A stretch of 64,000 nucleotides of DNA from Candidatus Methylophosphatis haderslevensis (GCA_016711925.1 JADJSA010000008.1:62001-126000), one strand, 5' to 3'; positions 1 through 9,366 are shown, numbered from the stretch's first letter. Numbers and translations are program-made. Notes: a model not told the origin generated them from the sequence alone.

Positions 1-314
1 TGTTCCAGTGGGAGATGGAAAAGGAGGGCCCGCAGGCGGCCTACCAATTGGTACGCGACGAACTCGGCCGCAATCCGACGCTGCTCGGTCTCGATAAGCT
101 GCTCGAGGCAGCCCTGCTTACCGTGACCGCGGAGCAGCGCAAGGATGTCGAACTGGTAAAGGGGCTCGTGCACTCCCATACACGACGGGTTGCGCGATAC
201 CGGTGCGACGATTGCGGCTTCAAGGCACGCCAGTTCTACTGGCGTTGCCCGGCCTGCGGCGGGTGGGAAACCTATCCGCCAAAGCGAACCGAGGAATACG
301 ACCTTACACCGTGA
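1..314 (+). CDS. lapB: LapB (YciM), C-terminal end, cut by window edge
   Basis: Only the last ~104 codons are present; the reading frame is open from base 3. LapB is an inner-membrane-anchored TPR protein that controls lipopolysaccharide synthesis, in enterobacteria by promoting FtsH degradation of LpxC. The visible part ends with a rubredoxin-like zinc knuckle (YRCDDCGF, then WRCPACGGW), diagnostic of the LapB C-terminus. The neighbours ugd, rfaE1 and rfaD are envelope-sugar genes, which fits. Confidence 0.9.
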   Translation, partial: FQWEMEKEGPQAAYQLVRDELGRNPTLLGLDKLLEAALLTVTAEQRKDVELVKGLVHSHTRRVARYRCDDCGFKARQFYWRCPACGGWETYPPKRTEEYDLTP

Positions 315-364
315 TGACTCGGCGATAGAATGGCGGTGTTCGAAATCCATCCGGGGAGAGCGCA

Positions 365-1687
365 GTGAAGGTGACGGTTGTGGGCAGCGGCTACGTCGGT
401 CTGGTCAGCGGGGCATGCCTGGCGGATGTCGGCAACGACGTGCTGTGCCTGGATGTCGATCCCGACAAGATCGCCGTCCTGAATGCCGGTGGAATTCCGA
501 TTCACGAACCGGGACTCGAAGCGATGATCGCGCGCAACCGTGTGGCCGGCCGGATTCGCTTCACCACCGACCCGGCCACCGCGGCGCGCCACGGAACGAT
601 CCAGTTCATCGCCGTCGGCACGCCCCCCGGCGAGGATGGATCTGCCGATCTCCAGTATGTCGTCGCGGCGGCACGCAGCATCGGCAAGCACATGGACGGC
701 TACCGGGTCGTCGTCGACAAATCGACGGTTCCGGTCGGAACGGCGGATCGCGTTCGCGCCGCAATAGCAGAGGAACTCGCCCAGCGGGGCACCGGCGAGG
801 CGTTCAGCGTCGTTTCCAATCCGGAGTTCCTGAAGGAGGGGGCGGCGATCGAGGATTTCATGCGGCCGGACCGTATCGTCATCGGTGCCGACGACGACCT
901 TGCCGTCGAGAAGATGCGGGAGTTGTATGCGCCGTTCCAGCGCAATCACGAACGCCTGCTGGTGATGGACGTACGCTCGGCCGAACTGACGAAATACGCG
1001 GCCAACGCCATGCTGGCGACGCGCATCTCGTTCATGAACGAATTGGCCAACCTTGCGGAGAAGCTGGGGGCCGACATCGAACTGGTGCGTCAGGGCATCG
1101 GTTCCGATCCGCGCATCGGCTACCACTTTCTCTATGCGGGGGCCGGCTATGGCGGCTCGTGCTTCCCCAAAGACGTCAAGGCGCTGATCCGTACCGCGCG
1201 CACTGCCGGTCAGGAACTGCAGATTCTGGGTGCCGTCGAATCGGCCAACGAAGCGCAGAAGGGCGTTCTTGGGCGCAAGGTCGTGGCGAGGTTTGGCGAG
1301 TCGCTGGCGGGGCGCCATTTCGCGCTATGGGGACTGGCCTTCAAGCCCAATACCGATGACATGCGCGAAGCACCCAGCGTCGTGCTGGTCAATGATCTGA
1401 TACGCCGCGGCGCCACGGTCAGCGCTTACGATCCGGTCGCAATGGCCGAGGCCGGCCGCGTATTCGGGGCGCAACCGAAACTCGCCTACGCGGAAAGCCC
1501 GATGGGGGCGCTCGATGGTGCCGATGCGCTGTTGATCATGACCGAATGGAAGGAATTCCGCAGCCCGGATTTCGATGCAATCAAGGCCAGACTCAAACAG
1601 CCGCTGATCATCGACGGGCGCAATCTGTTCGAACCTGCAACCGTGCGCCGTTACGGCATCGACTATCTTGCAATCGGCCGCCGGTGA
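365..1687 (+). CDS. ugd: UDP-glucose 6-dehydrogenase
   Basis: 440 residues, full length. It oxidises UDP-glucose to UDP-glucuronate with two NAD+, supplying precursor for capsule, exopolysaccharide or lipid A modification. The N-terminal Rossmann motif GSGYVG lies at residues 7-12. The catalytic cysteine is in GYGGSCFPKD, at about residue 266. The central and C-terminal UDP-binding domains are complete. A short gap separates it from lapB upstream, and rfaE1 starts 4 bases downstream, so it probably belongs to the same envelope operon. Confidence 0.95.
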   Translation: MKVTVVGSGYVGLVSGACLADVGNDVLCLDVDPDKIAVLNAGGIPIHEPGLEAMIARNRVAGRIRFTTDPATAARHGTIQFIAVGTPPGEDGSADLQYVVAAARSIGKHMDGYRVVVDKSTVPVGTADRVRAAIAEELAQRGTGEAFSVVSNPEFLKEGAAIEDFMRPDRIVIGADDDLAVEKMRELYAPFQRNHERLLVMDVRSAELTKYAANAMLATRISFMNELANLAEKLGADIELVRQGIGSDPRIGYHFLYAGAGYGGSCFPKDVKALIRTARTAGQELQILGAVESANEAQKGVLGRKVVARFGESLAGRHFALWGLAFKPNTDDMREAPSVVLVNDLIRRGATVSAYDPVAMAEAGRVFGAQPKLAYAESPMGALDGADALLIMTEWKEFRSPDFDAIKARLKQPLIIDGRNLFEPATVRRYGIDYLAIGRR

Positions 1688-1691
1688 CCGT

Positions 1692-2636
1692 ATGAACCTC
1701 GTGCCAGGATCGCCCCGAGTGCCAGACACGTCGCAAGCCCGCGTGCTGGTAGTCGGCGATGTCATGCTCGACCGCTACTGGTTCGGCGAAGTCAGCCGCA
1801 TTTCGCCCGAGGCGCCGGTACCGGTGGTCAAGGTCCAGCGCACCGAAGAGCGGCCCGGTGGAGCGGCCAACGTGGCGCGCAACGCCAGGGCGCTGGGCGC
1901 TCGCGTTACGCTGCTCTCGGTGGTCGGAACCGACGAGGCAGGGCGCGCCCTGGAACATCTTCTCGCATCGTCCGGTATCGATACCTCGCTGCTCGAGGAT
2001 CCTGAACTGGATACGACCGTAAAGCTGCGGGTGATCGGCAGGCAGCAGCAACTGCTGCGCGTGGATTTTGAAACCTGGCCGAATCATGAGGTTCTGCAAA
2101 GCAAGCTTGCCGAGTTCGAAGCCCGTTTGAATGGCACCGACGTCGTGATACTGTCCGACTATGGCAAGGGCGGGTTGACGCACATCACCGAAATGATCCG
2201 GTTGGCCCGTGCCGCCGGCAAGCTGGTGCTGGTCGATCCCAAGGGAGACGACTACGTGCGTTATTCCGGCGCCACCCTGCTGACGCCGAATCGCGCGGAA
2301 CTGCGCCAGGTCACCGGTACATGGCGGGACGAGGACGATCTCGCGCAACGCGCCGGGCGACTGCGCCGCGAATTGCGCCTCGATGCATTGCTGCTCACCC
2401 GCTCGGAAGAAGGGATGACGCTGTTTCGGGAGGAAGGATCGACGCATGTGCCGGCATCTGCGCGCGAGGTGTTCGATGTCAGCGGCGCCGGCGACACGGT
2501 CATTGCCACGCTGGCTGTGATGCTGGCGAGCGGGGTCGGGGTCGTCGATGCAATGCGAATCGCCAATCACGCGGCGGGTATCGTCGTCGGCAAGCTCGGC
2601 ACGGCGGTGGTTGAACTGGACGAACTCAGGACTTAG
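1692..2636 (+). CDS. rfaE1: D-glycero-beta-D-manno-heptose-7-phosphate kinase (RfaE domain I)
   Basis: 314 residues from the ATG at 1692; an in-frame start at 1668 would overlap ugd and is less likely. It is a PfkB/ribokinase-fold kinase that phosphorylates heptose 7-phosphate at C1 in ADP-heptose synthesis for the LPS inner core. Motifs seen are the N-terminal GDVMLDRYW, PGGAANVARN, and the catalytic DVSGAGDTV with the base Asp near residue 268. It lacks the cytidylyltransferase half of E. coli HldE, so this is the split form; the partner (rfaE2/hldC) is not in the window. It is followed by rfaD after 9 bases. Confidence 0.93.
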   Translation: MNLVPGSPRVPDTSQARVLVVGDVMLDRYWFGEVSRISPEAPVPVVKVQRTEERPGGAANVARNARALGARVTLLSVVGTDEAGRALEHLLASSGIDTSLLEDPELDTTVKLRVIGRQQQLLRVDFETWPNHEVLQSKLAEFEARLNGTDVVILSDYGKGGLTHITEMIRLARAAGKLVLVDPKGDDYVRYSGATLLTPNRAELRQVTGTWRDEDDLAQRAGRLRRELRLDALLLTRSEEGMTLFREEGSTHVPASAREVFDVSGAGDTVIATLAVMLASGVGVVDAMRIANHAAGIVVGKLGTAVVELDELRT

Positions 2637-2645
2637 GAAACGAAC

Positions 2646-3644
2646 ATGTATTACGTCGTCACCGGGGCAGCCGGATTCATCGGATCTAACTTGGTCGCCG
2701 GCCTCAATGCGCGCGGCATCAAGGACATCATCGCAGTGGACAATCTCACGCGCGGCGACAAGTTCCGCAATCTGGTCGACTGCGAGATCGCCGACTACAT
2801 CGACAAGAACGATTTCCTCGAACTGGTGACGACCGGCGAACTCGATGGCGCGGTCGCCGCAGTGTTCCACGAAGGTGCCTGTTCAGACACCATGGAGCAC
2901 AACGGCCAGTACATGATGAGCAACAACTACCGCTATACGGTCGCGCTGCTCGACTTCTGTCTCGAACAGGAAGTGCCGCTGCTTTATGCGTCGTCGGCGG
3001 CGGTGTATGGCGGAGGGCGCAGCTTTTCCGAGTCGCGCGAATTCGAGGCGCCGCTCAACGTCTACGGCTATTCAAAGTTCCTTTTCGACCAGGTGGTGCG
3101 TCGGCGGCTCGGCGAGGCCGGTTCGCAGGTGGTCGGTTTTCGCTATTTCAACGTGTACGGCCCGCGCGAACAGCACAAGGGCCGCATGGCGTCGGTGGCG
3201 TTTCACCATTTCAACCAGTTTGCCGAAAGCGGCAAGGTCCGGCTGTTCGAGGGCTGCGACGGTTATGCCAATGGCGAGCAGAGCCGCGACTTTGTTTTTG
3301 TCGACGATGTCGTCAAGGTGAACCTGTGGTTCCTGGACCATCCGGAACGCTCGGGTATTTACAACCTCGGCACAGGGCGCGCCCAGCCGTTCAACGATGT
3401 TGCCATGGCGACGGTCAATGCCTGTCGCGCCGCGCGTGGCGAGCCGGCGTTGTCGTTGGCCGAAATGGTGGCGCGCGGGTTGGTCGAATACGTGCCGTTT
3501 CCCGATGCGCTGCGCGGCAAGTACCAGAGCTTCACCCAGGCCGATCTCGGCCGGCTGCGCGGCGCCGGATACGATGCGCCGTTTGCCGATGTCGGCGAGG
3601 GGGTGACGCGCTATTGCGCCAAACTGGTCGAAACCGGAATCTGA
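2646..3644 (+). CDS. rfaD: ADP-L-glycero-D-manno-heptose 6-epimerase
   Basis: 332 residues. A short-chain dehydrogenase-fold epimerase that makes ADP-L-glycero-heptose, the heptose donor for the LPS inner core. It has the NAD(P)-binding motif TGAAGFIGSN near the N-terminus and the catalytic Tyr140-x3-Lys144 pair (YGYSK). It directly follows rfaE1 and acts two steps later in the same pathway. Confidence 0.95.
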   Translation: MYYVVTGAAGFIGSNLVAGLNARGIKDIIAVDNLTRGDKFRNLVDCEIADYIDKNDFLELVTTGELDGAVAAVFHEGACSDTMEHNGQYMMSNNYRYTVALLDFCLEQEVPLLYASSAAVYGGGRSFSESREFEAPLNVYGYSKFLFDQVVRRRLGEAGSQVVGFRYFNVYGPREQHKGRMASVAFHHFNQFAESGKVRLFEGCDGYANGEQSRDFVFVDDVVKVNLWFLDHPERSGIYNLGTGRAQPFNDVAMATVNACRAARGEPALSLAEMVARGLVEYVPFPDALRGKYQSFTQADLGRLRGAGYDAPFADVGEGVTRYCAKLVETGI

Positions 3645-3657
3645 CCGGAGCCGCGCG

Positions 3658-4329
3658 ATGAAACGATTCGTCTCGGCGCTTTTTCTATCGGTGGCCGCAC
3701 TTCTGGCGGCGACGTTTGCGATGGCCGCGGTGGACATCAACACCGCGAACGAATCGCAACTCGAGACTCTGCCCGGCATCGGCCCGGGAAAGGCGAAGGC
3801 GATTGTTGCCGAGCGCCAGGCCAACGGTCCGTTCAAATCGGTGGACGATCTCGGTCGGGTCAAGGGCATCGGGGACAAGACGATCGCCCAGTTGCGCGAG
3901 CAGGCCAGCGTCGGGGCACCGGCGACGACGGGCACGGCCGGCGCCGGACGGGATTCGCCCGGTCCGGCCGGCGGCATCCCCTGGGGGTGGGTGGTGGCGG
4001 CCTTGCTGGCTGCTGGGGTAATCGGCTGGTTCTTGCTGCGCCGTCGATCGACGGGTTCGACTACCGCAGCCACGCCCGGACAAGCGCCGATCGCGCCCAC
4101 GCCGGCGCCGGCGCCCCCTACGCCCGCAACCTCCGGACCCGCGCCCAGGCCAGCAGGTCCGGGACCTGGCCTTGCGGCAGGCGCAAAAGCCCCGTCAGCT
4201 GCGGCTTCCGGGCCGCCGCACGCCCCGGCCGGGCCGAAACCGGCAGGCCAGCCCGCGCCGGCGGCTCATCCAACTGCGCCCGCCGGACCGCCGCCCGCCC
4301 CGGCGGGGCCGAAGCGCAAGGGGACCTAG
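3658..4329 (+). CDS. ComEA-like helix-hairpin-helix protein with membrane segment and Pro/Ala-rich tail
   Basis: 223 residues. An N-terminal signal peptide (MKRFVSALFLSVAALLAA) is followed by a ComEA-type double helix-hairpin-helix at about residues 25-80, with VDINTANESQLETLPGIGPG and VKGIGDKTIAQLRE. A second hydrophobic segment lies near residues 107-124, and the last ~80 residues are proline/alanine-rich and low-complexity. Betaproteobacteria often carry a short ComEA here, between rfaD and cysM. The extra transmembrane segment and Pro/Ala tail make this one longer than usual. DNA binding during uptake is the family role; a role in competence here is inferred. Confidence 0.8.
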   Translation: MKRFVSALFLSVAALLAATFAMAAVDINTANESQLETLPGIGPGKAKAIVAERQANGPFKSVDDLGRVKGIGDKTIAQLREQASVGAPATTGTAGAGRDSPGPAGGIPWGWVVAALLAAGVIGWFLLRRRSTGSTTAATPGQAPIAPTPAPAPPTPATSGPAPRPAGPGPGLAAGAKAPSAAASGPPHAPAGPKPAGQPAPAAHPTAPAGPPPAPAGPKRKGT

Positions 4330-4456
4330 CCCGTCACGGGTTGGCCGCTGCGGTGAGGCGCAAGATTCCGCCGGCATCGCAGCAGGTGAGCGGCAAACCG
4401 GCCTCGTGCGCTTCTTCTGTATCATTGAACTCCCTTGATTTCCGGTCCGGTCGATC

Positions 4457-5359
4457 ATGGCGTACCCTACCCTCGAGGACTTCGTCGGTCGCACGCCGCT
4501 GGTCCGATTGAAGCGCCTAGCGGGCGACGAGATCGACGCGCGCGGCAACGTCATCCTCGCCAAGCTCGAGGGCAACAATCCGGCCGGCTCGGTGAAGGAT
4601 CGTCCGGCGCTGTCGATGATCCTGCGCGCCGAAGCGCGTGGCGACATCAAGCCCGGCGATACGTTGATCGAGGCGACCAGCGGCAACACCGGCATCGCGC
4701 TCGCCATGGCGGCAGCGATGCGCGGTTATCAAATGATCCTCGTGATGCCGGAGAACCAGAGCATCGAACGGCGCCAGACGATGCGGGCGTTCGGTGCCGA
4801 ACTCGTGCTGGTACCGAAGAGCGGCGGCATGGAGATGGCGCGCGATGTCGCCGAAGCGATGCGCGCCGAAGGCCGCGGCGTGATCCTCGACCAGTTCGCC
4901 AACCGCGACAATCCGCTCGCCCACTTCGAGGGCACCGGGCCGGAAATCTGGCGTGATACACGCGGTACGGTCACCCATTTCGTCAGTTCGATGGGAACGA
5001 CCGGCACGATCATGGGCTGCTCGCGCTATCTCAAACAGATGAATCCTGCGATACGCATCGTCGGTTGCCAGCCGGCAGAAGGCTCGCAGATCCCGGGCAT
5101 CCGCAAGTGGCCCGAGGCCTACCTGCCGAAGATCTACGATACAGCAAACGTCGACCGGATCGAGTCCGTCAGCCAGGCGGAGGCCGAGCAAATGACCCGC
5201 CGTCTGGCCCGCGAGGAGGGCATATTCGCCGGGATTTCCTCGGGCGGTGCGATGCACGTCGCATTGCGCCTGGCGCGTGAACTCGACCACGCGGTGATCG
5301 TCAGCATCGTCTGCGACCGCGGTGACCGCTACCTGTCCACCGGCGTCTTTCCGGCATAG
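4457..5359 (+). CDS. cysM: Cysteine synthase B
   Basis: 300 residues. A PLP enzyme that makes cysteine from O-acetylserine and sulfide or thiosulfate. The PLP lysine is about residue 47 in GSVKDRP. The substrate-binding EATSGNTGIALA loop and the SMGTTGT phosphate loop are intact. The length and the short C-terminus ending in the YLSTGVFP motif match CysM rather than CysK. Confidence 0.93.
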   Translation: MAYPTLEDFVGRTPLVRLKRLAGDEIDARGNVILAKLEGNNPAGSVKDRPALSMILRAEARGDIKPGDTLIEATSGNTGIALAMAAAMRGYQMILVMPENQSIERRQTMRAFGAELVLVPKSGGMEMARDVAEAMRAEGRGVILDQFANRDNPLAHFEGTGPEIWRDTRGTVTHFVSSMGTTGTIMGCSRYLKQMNPAIRIVGCQPAEGSQIPGIRKWPEAYLPKIYDTANVDRIESVSQAEAEQMTRRLAREEGIFAGISSGGAMHVALRLARELDHAVIVSIVCDRGDRYLSTGVFPA

Positions 5360-5380
5360 CCGGGGCCGGCGCCGTTCGCC

Positions 5381-7417
5381 GTGCAGCGGATTCCGGCTTG
5401 CTCATCGACTCTCCGGCTGTACGCCTTTGTAGTTGCGGCGGCCTCGCTGACGCTGCCGGGCTCCGGCGGCGCGCAATCGGTCGTCTTGTCGCTCGGCTCG
5501 CTTGATGCCGGTGTGCTGCGGATCGACGATCTCAGGCTGGTACTGGCCAATTTGCGCGGCGGTCCGGCCGATCTCTCGCTTGCCAGGCTGACTGCCGCCG
5601 GGCAGGTGTGGCGCAACCTGAGCGCACGCTGTGAGCGCATCGATCTGACGCGCGAGGGGCTCGCTTGCGAGCGCGGCGAAATCCGGCTGCCGGCCGCCGA
5701 TGCGCAAGCCAAGGCGCTGGTGATTCCATTGCGGTTCAACTGGCGCAGTGCGACCGGCGCTTTCGATCTGGCCCTCGAACCGTCTGCCGGGGAAACTTGG
5801 CGCGTGGCTGGCGTGCAGGCGGCCGGTGGCCGGACCGCCCGGCTGGTTTTCGACCACGCCGATTTCGGGCGGCTCAGGCCGCTGCTGCCGCTGGCCAAAG
5901 ACTGGCAGTTCGGCGGCCGGGTAAGCGGCGAGGCGATCGTCGAACGTGCTCCGCGCGACACCACGGTGAAAGCCAATCTGACGCTCGACGAGACCCGATT
6001 CGCCGATGCCGCAGGCGCCCATGCCGGCGAGAAGATCGCAGCCACGTTGAAGCTCGACGCACGGCAGCAGGGGTCGCGGTGGTCGTGGCAGGCTGCCGTC
6101 AATTGGCCGAAGGGTGACGTCTATTGGGCGCCGTTCTTCCTGGCATCGCCGGGTGTCGCGCTCACCGCGTCGGGCACGTTCGACGGCAAACAGGCCGCGA
6201 TCGGGGCAATGCGCATCGAAGGGCCGTCGCTGGGGCAGATCGACGCAAGCGGGATCTTCGACATCGCGGCCGGGAAAATCACGACTGCCAGTTTCGCGAC
6301 CGGCATGCTCGATCTGCAGCAACTGGCGCCCGGTTTCATCGCGCCGCTGCTCGAATCGCTTGCCGGTCCGAAACTGGCCTGGACCGGGCAGGCACGCGTT
6401 GCCGGCGAGATTCGCGACAACGCGTTTCAGTCGGCCAATGTCACGCTGCGCCAGGTCGCGCTGCGCGAAGCGGGTGGGCACTATGCGCTTGAAGGCATCG
6501 ATGCCGACATTCCATGGCGCGATGACGCGACCACCGAGGCGCAGGTGAACATTGTGCGGGCCACCCTGGGCAAGTTGCCGATCGGACCGATCGCGCTGCC
6601 GCTCAGACTGCGCGGCCAGGCGCTGCGCTTGTCCCAGGCAAAAATTCCGCTGCTCGACGGCGAGATCGTGCTCGACGATGTGCGCTTCACGCGCGGCAGC
6701 GAGCGCAGCAACTGGCGGGCGGCGATCGCGGTGACGCCGGTATCGATGGAGAAACTTACCGAGGCGCTCGGCTGGCCGCGCATGAGCGGCATATTCTCGG
6801 CCTCGATTCCGGGAATTCACCAGGACGGATCAACCATCGCGCTCGATGGTGCGTTGGTGGTACAGGTGTTCGACGGTTTCGCGTCGGTCACCGATCTCAA
6901 GCTGATCGAACCGTTCGGCCGTGTGCCGCGATTGTTCGCCGATGTGGAGTTGCGCAACCTCGACCTGGAAATGCTGACGCGGACTTTCTCTTTCGGCACC
7001 ATCACCGGCCGGATCGACGGCGACCTGAAGGGTCTCGAAGTGGCGGGCACGCGGCCGTTGAGATTCGATGCGCGCATCGAGAGCAGCCCGGGCGACTACC
7101 GCAAGCGCATCAGCCAGCGCGCAGTGCAGAACATCAGTGCCCTGGGCGGGGCGGGCGCCGCTGCCGCGATCCAGCGCAGCGTGCTGCGGGTGTTCGAGGA
7201 GTTTTCCTACGGCAAGCTCGGCATGACCTGCGCCTTGCGCGACGGCATATGCGAAATGGGCGGCGTCGAACCGGCGCCCAACGGCTATGTCATGGTCAAG
7301 GGCGCCGGTGTGCCGGCGATCAGCGTCATCGGCTACAATCGCCGCGTCGATTGGGAAGAACTGCTTGCGCGCTTGAGGCGCGTGACCGAGGGCAACATGA
7401 AGCCGGTGGTGAAATAG
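5381..7417 (+). CDS. ydbH: YdbH-like (AsmA-like superfamily) envelope protein
   Basis: 678 residues with a short hydrophobic N-terminus followed by long beta-rich sequence typical of AsmA-like bridge proteins. The identification rests largely on context: it is followed by a YnbE-like lipoprotein and a YdbL-like protein, the ydbH-ynbE-ydbL order of E. coli. There YdbH, TamB and YhdP redundantly support glycerophospholipid transport to the outer membrane. It is shorter than E. coli YdbH (about 880 residues). The function in this organism is inferred from the operon. Confidence 0.75.
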   Translation: MQRIPACSSTLRLYAFVVAAASLTLPGSGGAQSVVLSLGSLDAGVLRIDDLRLVLANLRGGPADLSLARLTAAGQVWRNLSARCERIDLTREGLACERGEIRLPAADAQAKALVIPLRFNWRSATGAFDLALEPSAGETWRVAGVQAAGGRTARLVFDHADFGRLRPLLPLAKDWQFGGRVSGEAIVERAPRDTTVKANLTLDETRFADAAGAHAGEKIAATLKLDARQQGSRWSWQAAVNWPKGDVYWAPFFLASPGVALTASGTFDGKQAAIGAMRIEGPSLGQIDASGIFDIAAGKITTASFATGMLDLQQLAPGFIAPLLESLAGPKLAWTGQARVAGEIRDNAFQSANVTLRQVALREAGGHYALEGIDADIPWRDDATTEAQVNIVRATLGKLPIGPIALPLRLRGQALRLSQAKIPLLDGEIVLDDVRFTRGSERSNWRAAIAVTPVSMEKLTEALGWPRMSGIFSASIPGIHQDGSTIALDGALVVQVFDGFASVTDLKLIEPFGRVPRLFADVELRNLDLEMLTRTFSFGTITGRIDGDLKGLEVAGTRPLRFDARIESSPGDYRKRISQRAVQNISALGGAGAAAAIQRSVLRVFEEFSYGKLGMTCALRDGICEMGGVEPAPNGYVMVKGAGVPAISVIGYNRRVDWEELLARLRRVTEGNMKPVVK

Positions 7418-7436
7418 CCGGGTACGGAGAAGCGCA

Positions 7437-7619
7437 ATGCGAATTCATCGAATGATCCTGTTGGCTGCCGCGCTCGGCTTGTCGGCGTGCGTGACGATCA
7501 ACATCTACTTTCCGGCCGCCGCGGCGGAAAAGGCCGCCGACAAGATCATCGACGAGGTATGGCAACTCAAGGATGGCGCCAAACCGCCGGCCGGCGCGCA
7601 ACCGAAGGAGACGAAATGA
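7437..7619 (+). CDS. ynbE: YnbE-like outer-membrane lipoprotein
   Basis: 60 residues. A signal peptide ends in the lipobox LSAC (Cys about residue 20), followed by VTINIYFPAAAAEKAA, the signature of YnbE. In E. coli YnbE interacts with YdbH to form an intermembrane bridge. The gene starts 19 bases after ydbH and overlaps ydbL by an ATGA junction, so translational coupling is likely. Confidence 0.88.
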   Translation: MRIHRMILLAAALGLSACVTINIYFPAAAAEKAADKIIDEVWQLKDGAKPPAGAQPKETK

Positions 7620-8035
7620 GTATCCTGATTCGACGTATCGCGACAGTCCTTGCCCTGTCGCTGCCGCTTGCCGCAGTCGCTCAGGGCAACCTCGAGATCA
7701 ATACGCCGGCGATCACTTCGCTCAAGGGCGCGATGCAGTCGCGCCACGGCCAGCTCGCGCCCTACTACGCCTCGGGTGCGGTCGGCATCGCGCGCGACGG
7801 TTCGATCGTCCTGCGCGACGCCAACGCAATACCGCTCGCCCAGCGCCAGACAGCAACCGGGTTGGTTGCGGCGGAAAACAACGATCGCGCGGCACTCTAT
7901 CGCGAGATCGCCCGTGCCAACGGCCATCCCGAATGGGAGGCCGAGGTGCGCAGCACCTTCGGCCAGCGCTGGGCGGACAAGGCGCAGCCGGGCTGGTTCG
8001 TGCAGAACGCAGCGGGGCAATGGTCGCAAAAGTAA
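7616..8035 (+). CDS. ydbL: YdbL family periplasmic protein
   Basis: 139 residues from the ATG at 7616, which overlaps the ynbE stop. It has a signal peptide (cleavage likely after AAVAQG) and then the DUF1318 pattern: a short N-terminal helix, GxVGIARDGSIVLRD, and a C-terminal WxVQNAAGQW. In E. coli YdbL modulates the YdbH-YnbE interaction. Its stop overlaps the start of the downstream exonuclease gene (TAATG). Confidence 0.87.
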   Translation: MSILIRRIATVLALSLPLAAVAQGNLEINTPAITSLKGAMQSRHGQLAPYYASGAVGIARDGSIVLRDANAIPLAQRQTATGLVAAENNDRAALYREIARANGHPEWEAEVRSTFGQRWADKAQPGWFVQNAAGQWSQK

Positions 8036-8829
8036 TGCCGACCCTGGTCTTCGACATCGAGACGATTCCCGATGTCGCCGGTGTGCGCGATCTGTATGAG
8101 CTGGGTGCCGGTCTGTCACCCTACGAAGTGGCCGAATTTGCGTTCCAGAAACGGCGTGCGCAGAACGGTACCGACTTCCTGCCGCTGCATCTGCAGCGGG
8201 TGGTCGTGATCTCGTGCGTGATGCGCGATGACAAACAGTTTCGCGTCTGGTCGCTGGCCGAACCGGCGTCGAGCGAAGGCGAGATCATCCAGCGCTTCTT
8301 CGACGGCGTCGAGAAATTCACCCCGCAGATCGTGTCGTGGAACGGCGGCGGCTTCGATCTGCCGGTGCTGCACTATCGCGGGCTGATCCACGGCGTGACC
8401 GCGCCGCGCTACTGGGACATGGGCGAGGGCGACTACGCCGATTCGCGCGACTTCAAGTGGAACAACTACATCGGCCGCTACCACATGCGCCATCTCGATC
8501 TGATGGATCTGCTGGCGATGTACCAGCCGCGCGGCGCGGCGCCGCTGGACCAGTTGGCGCGGCTGATCGGCTTTCCGGGCAAGCTCGGCATGGACGGCGG
8601 CGCGGTATGGCAGGCTTACCAGGATGGCCGGATGACGGAGATTCGCGATTACTGCGAGACCGACGTCGTCAATACCTACCTGGTGTTCTGTCGCTTCCAG
8701 CAGATGCGCGGCGTGCTGTCGCGCGAAGGATTCGCCGCCGAATGCCGCATGGTGCGGGATAGTCTGGCCGCGATCGGCGCGCCGCACTGGCAGGAGTTTC
8801 TCGCGGCGTGGCCATCGCCTGTGTCGTGA
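8035..8829 (+). CDS. Predicted 3'-5' exonuclease, DnaQ fold (PolB-like, PF10108 type)
   Basis: 264 residues from the ATG at 8035. The N-terminal TLVFDIETIPD holds the first acidic pair of the DEDD exonuclease site. SWNGGGFDLPVL gives the second motif and IRDYCETDVVNTYLV the third, with its conserved aspartate. Members of this family are PolB-type proofreading-like 3'-5' exonucleases of unassigned physiological role. The 1-base overlap with ydbL suggests co-transcription with the envelope operon. Confidence 0.85.
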   Translation: MPTLVFDIETIPDVAGVRDLYELGAGLSPYEVAEFAFQKRRAQNGTDFLPLHLQRVVVISCVMRDDKQFRVWSLAEPASSEGEIIQRFFDGVEKFTPQIVSWNGGGFDLPVLHYRGLIHGVTAPRYWDMGEGDYADSRDFKWNNYIGRYHMRHLDLMDLLAMYQPRGAAPLDQLARLIGFPGKLGMDGGAVWQAYQDGRMTEIRDYCETDVVNTYLVFCRFQQMRGVLSREGFAAECRMVRDSLAAIGAPHWQEFLAAWPSPVS

Positions 8830-8859
8830 TCGGGGTTGCGCGGCGCGATCGGCCTGGGA

Positions 8860-8954
8860 GCCGCATGGAATGGCGTTCTCCAGAGTGCCATGCCCGGAAG
8901 GCGCATGGCGCGGCGCTGCGGGCGATGGGTGCGTGGAGAGCGCCATTCCATGCG
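8860..8954. repeat. 95-bp palindromic intergenic repeat, copy 1
   Basis: The ends are a perfect 15-bp inverted repeat: CCGCATGGAATGGCG at 8860-8874 and CGCCATTCCATGCGG at 8940-8954. The palindrome continues inward (TCTCCA / TGGAGA). It lies in the 250-bp gap between the exonuclease gene and the GlsB-family gene. Outer flanks also mirror each other weakly (GCCTG on the left, CAGGC on the right), as in other copies. Confidence 0.85.
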
Positions 8955-9083
8955 GCCCGCAGGCCGCCCGTGCGTCAGAAAGTGCAAATTCCGGGCGCGC
9001 AGTGGCGTTTCGGCCGCTTCCGGGCGTATTGTTGTCCAACCAATCGTCAACGTTCATCAACGTCCCGTTCAAGGAGAACCACC

Positions 9084-9341
9084 ATGGGAATCATCGGCAC
9101 CATCGTTATCGGTTTCATCGTTGGTCTGCTCGCCAAGTTCCTGCATCCCGGCAAGGATGACATGGGGATCATCATGACCACCGTGCTGGGCATTGGCGGA
9201 TCGCTGCTCGCGAGCTATGCCGGGCAGGCGCTCGGCCTGTATACGGCGGGGCAGGGCGCCGGTTTCATCGGCGCGGTGATCGGCGCGATCGTGCTCTTGG
9301 TAGTCTACGGCATGGTCAAGGGCAAGTCCGGCCAGTCCTGA
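9084..9341 (+). CDS. GlsB/YeaQ/YmgE family small membrane protein
   Basis: 85 residues, preceded by a strong ribosome-binding site (AAGGAG, 9071-9076). It has three hydrophobic segments rich in glycine (GTIVIGFIVGLLAKFL, a middle TTVLGIGGSLLAS segment, and GFIGAVIGAIVLLVVYG), the pattern of this family once called transglycosylase-associated proteins. Its exact role is unknown; stress association is reported for the family. Confidence 0.88.
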   Translation: MGIIGTIVIGFIVGLLAKFLHPGKDDMGIIMTTVLGIGGSLLASYAGQALGLYTAGQGAGFIGAVIGAIVLLVVYGMVKGKSGQS

Positions 9342-9366
9342 TCGTCGTCCCGGGCGTGCGCTACCA

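Noticed and set aside
190..1359. 389-codon + strand ORF over ugd
   Set aside because: Arginine-rich shadow frame of ugd, with no conserved motif.
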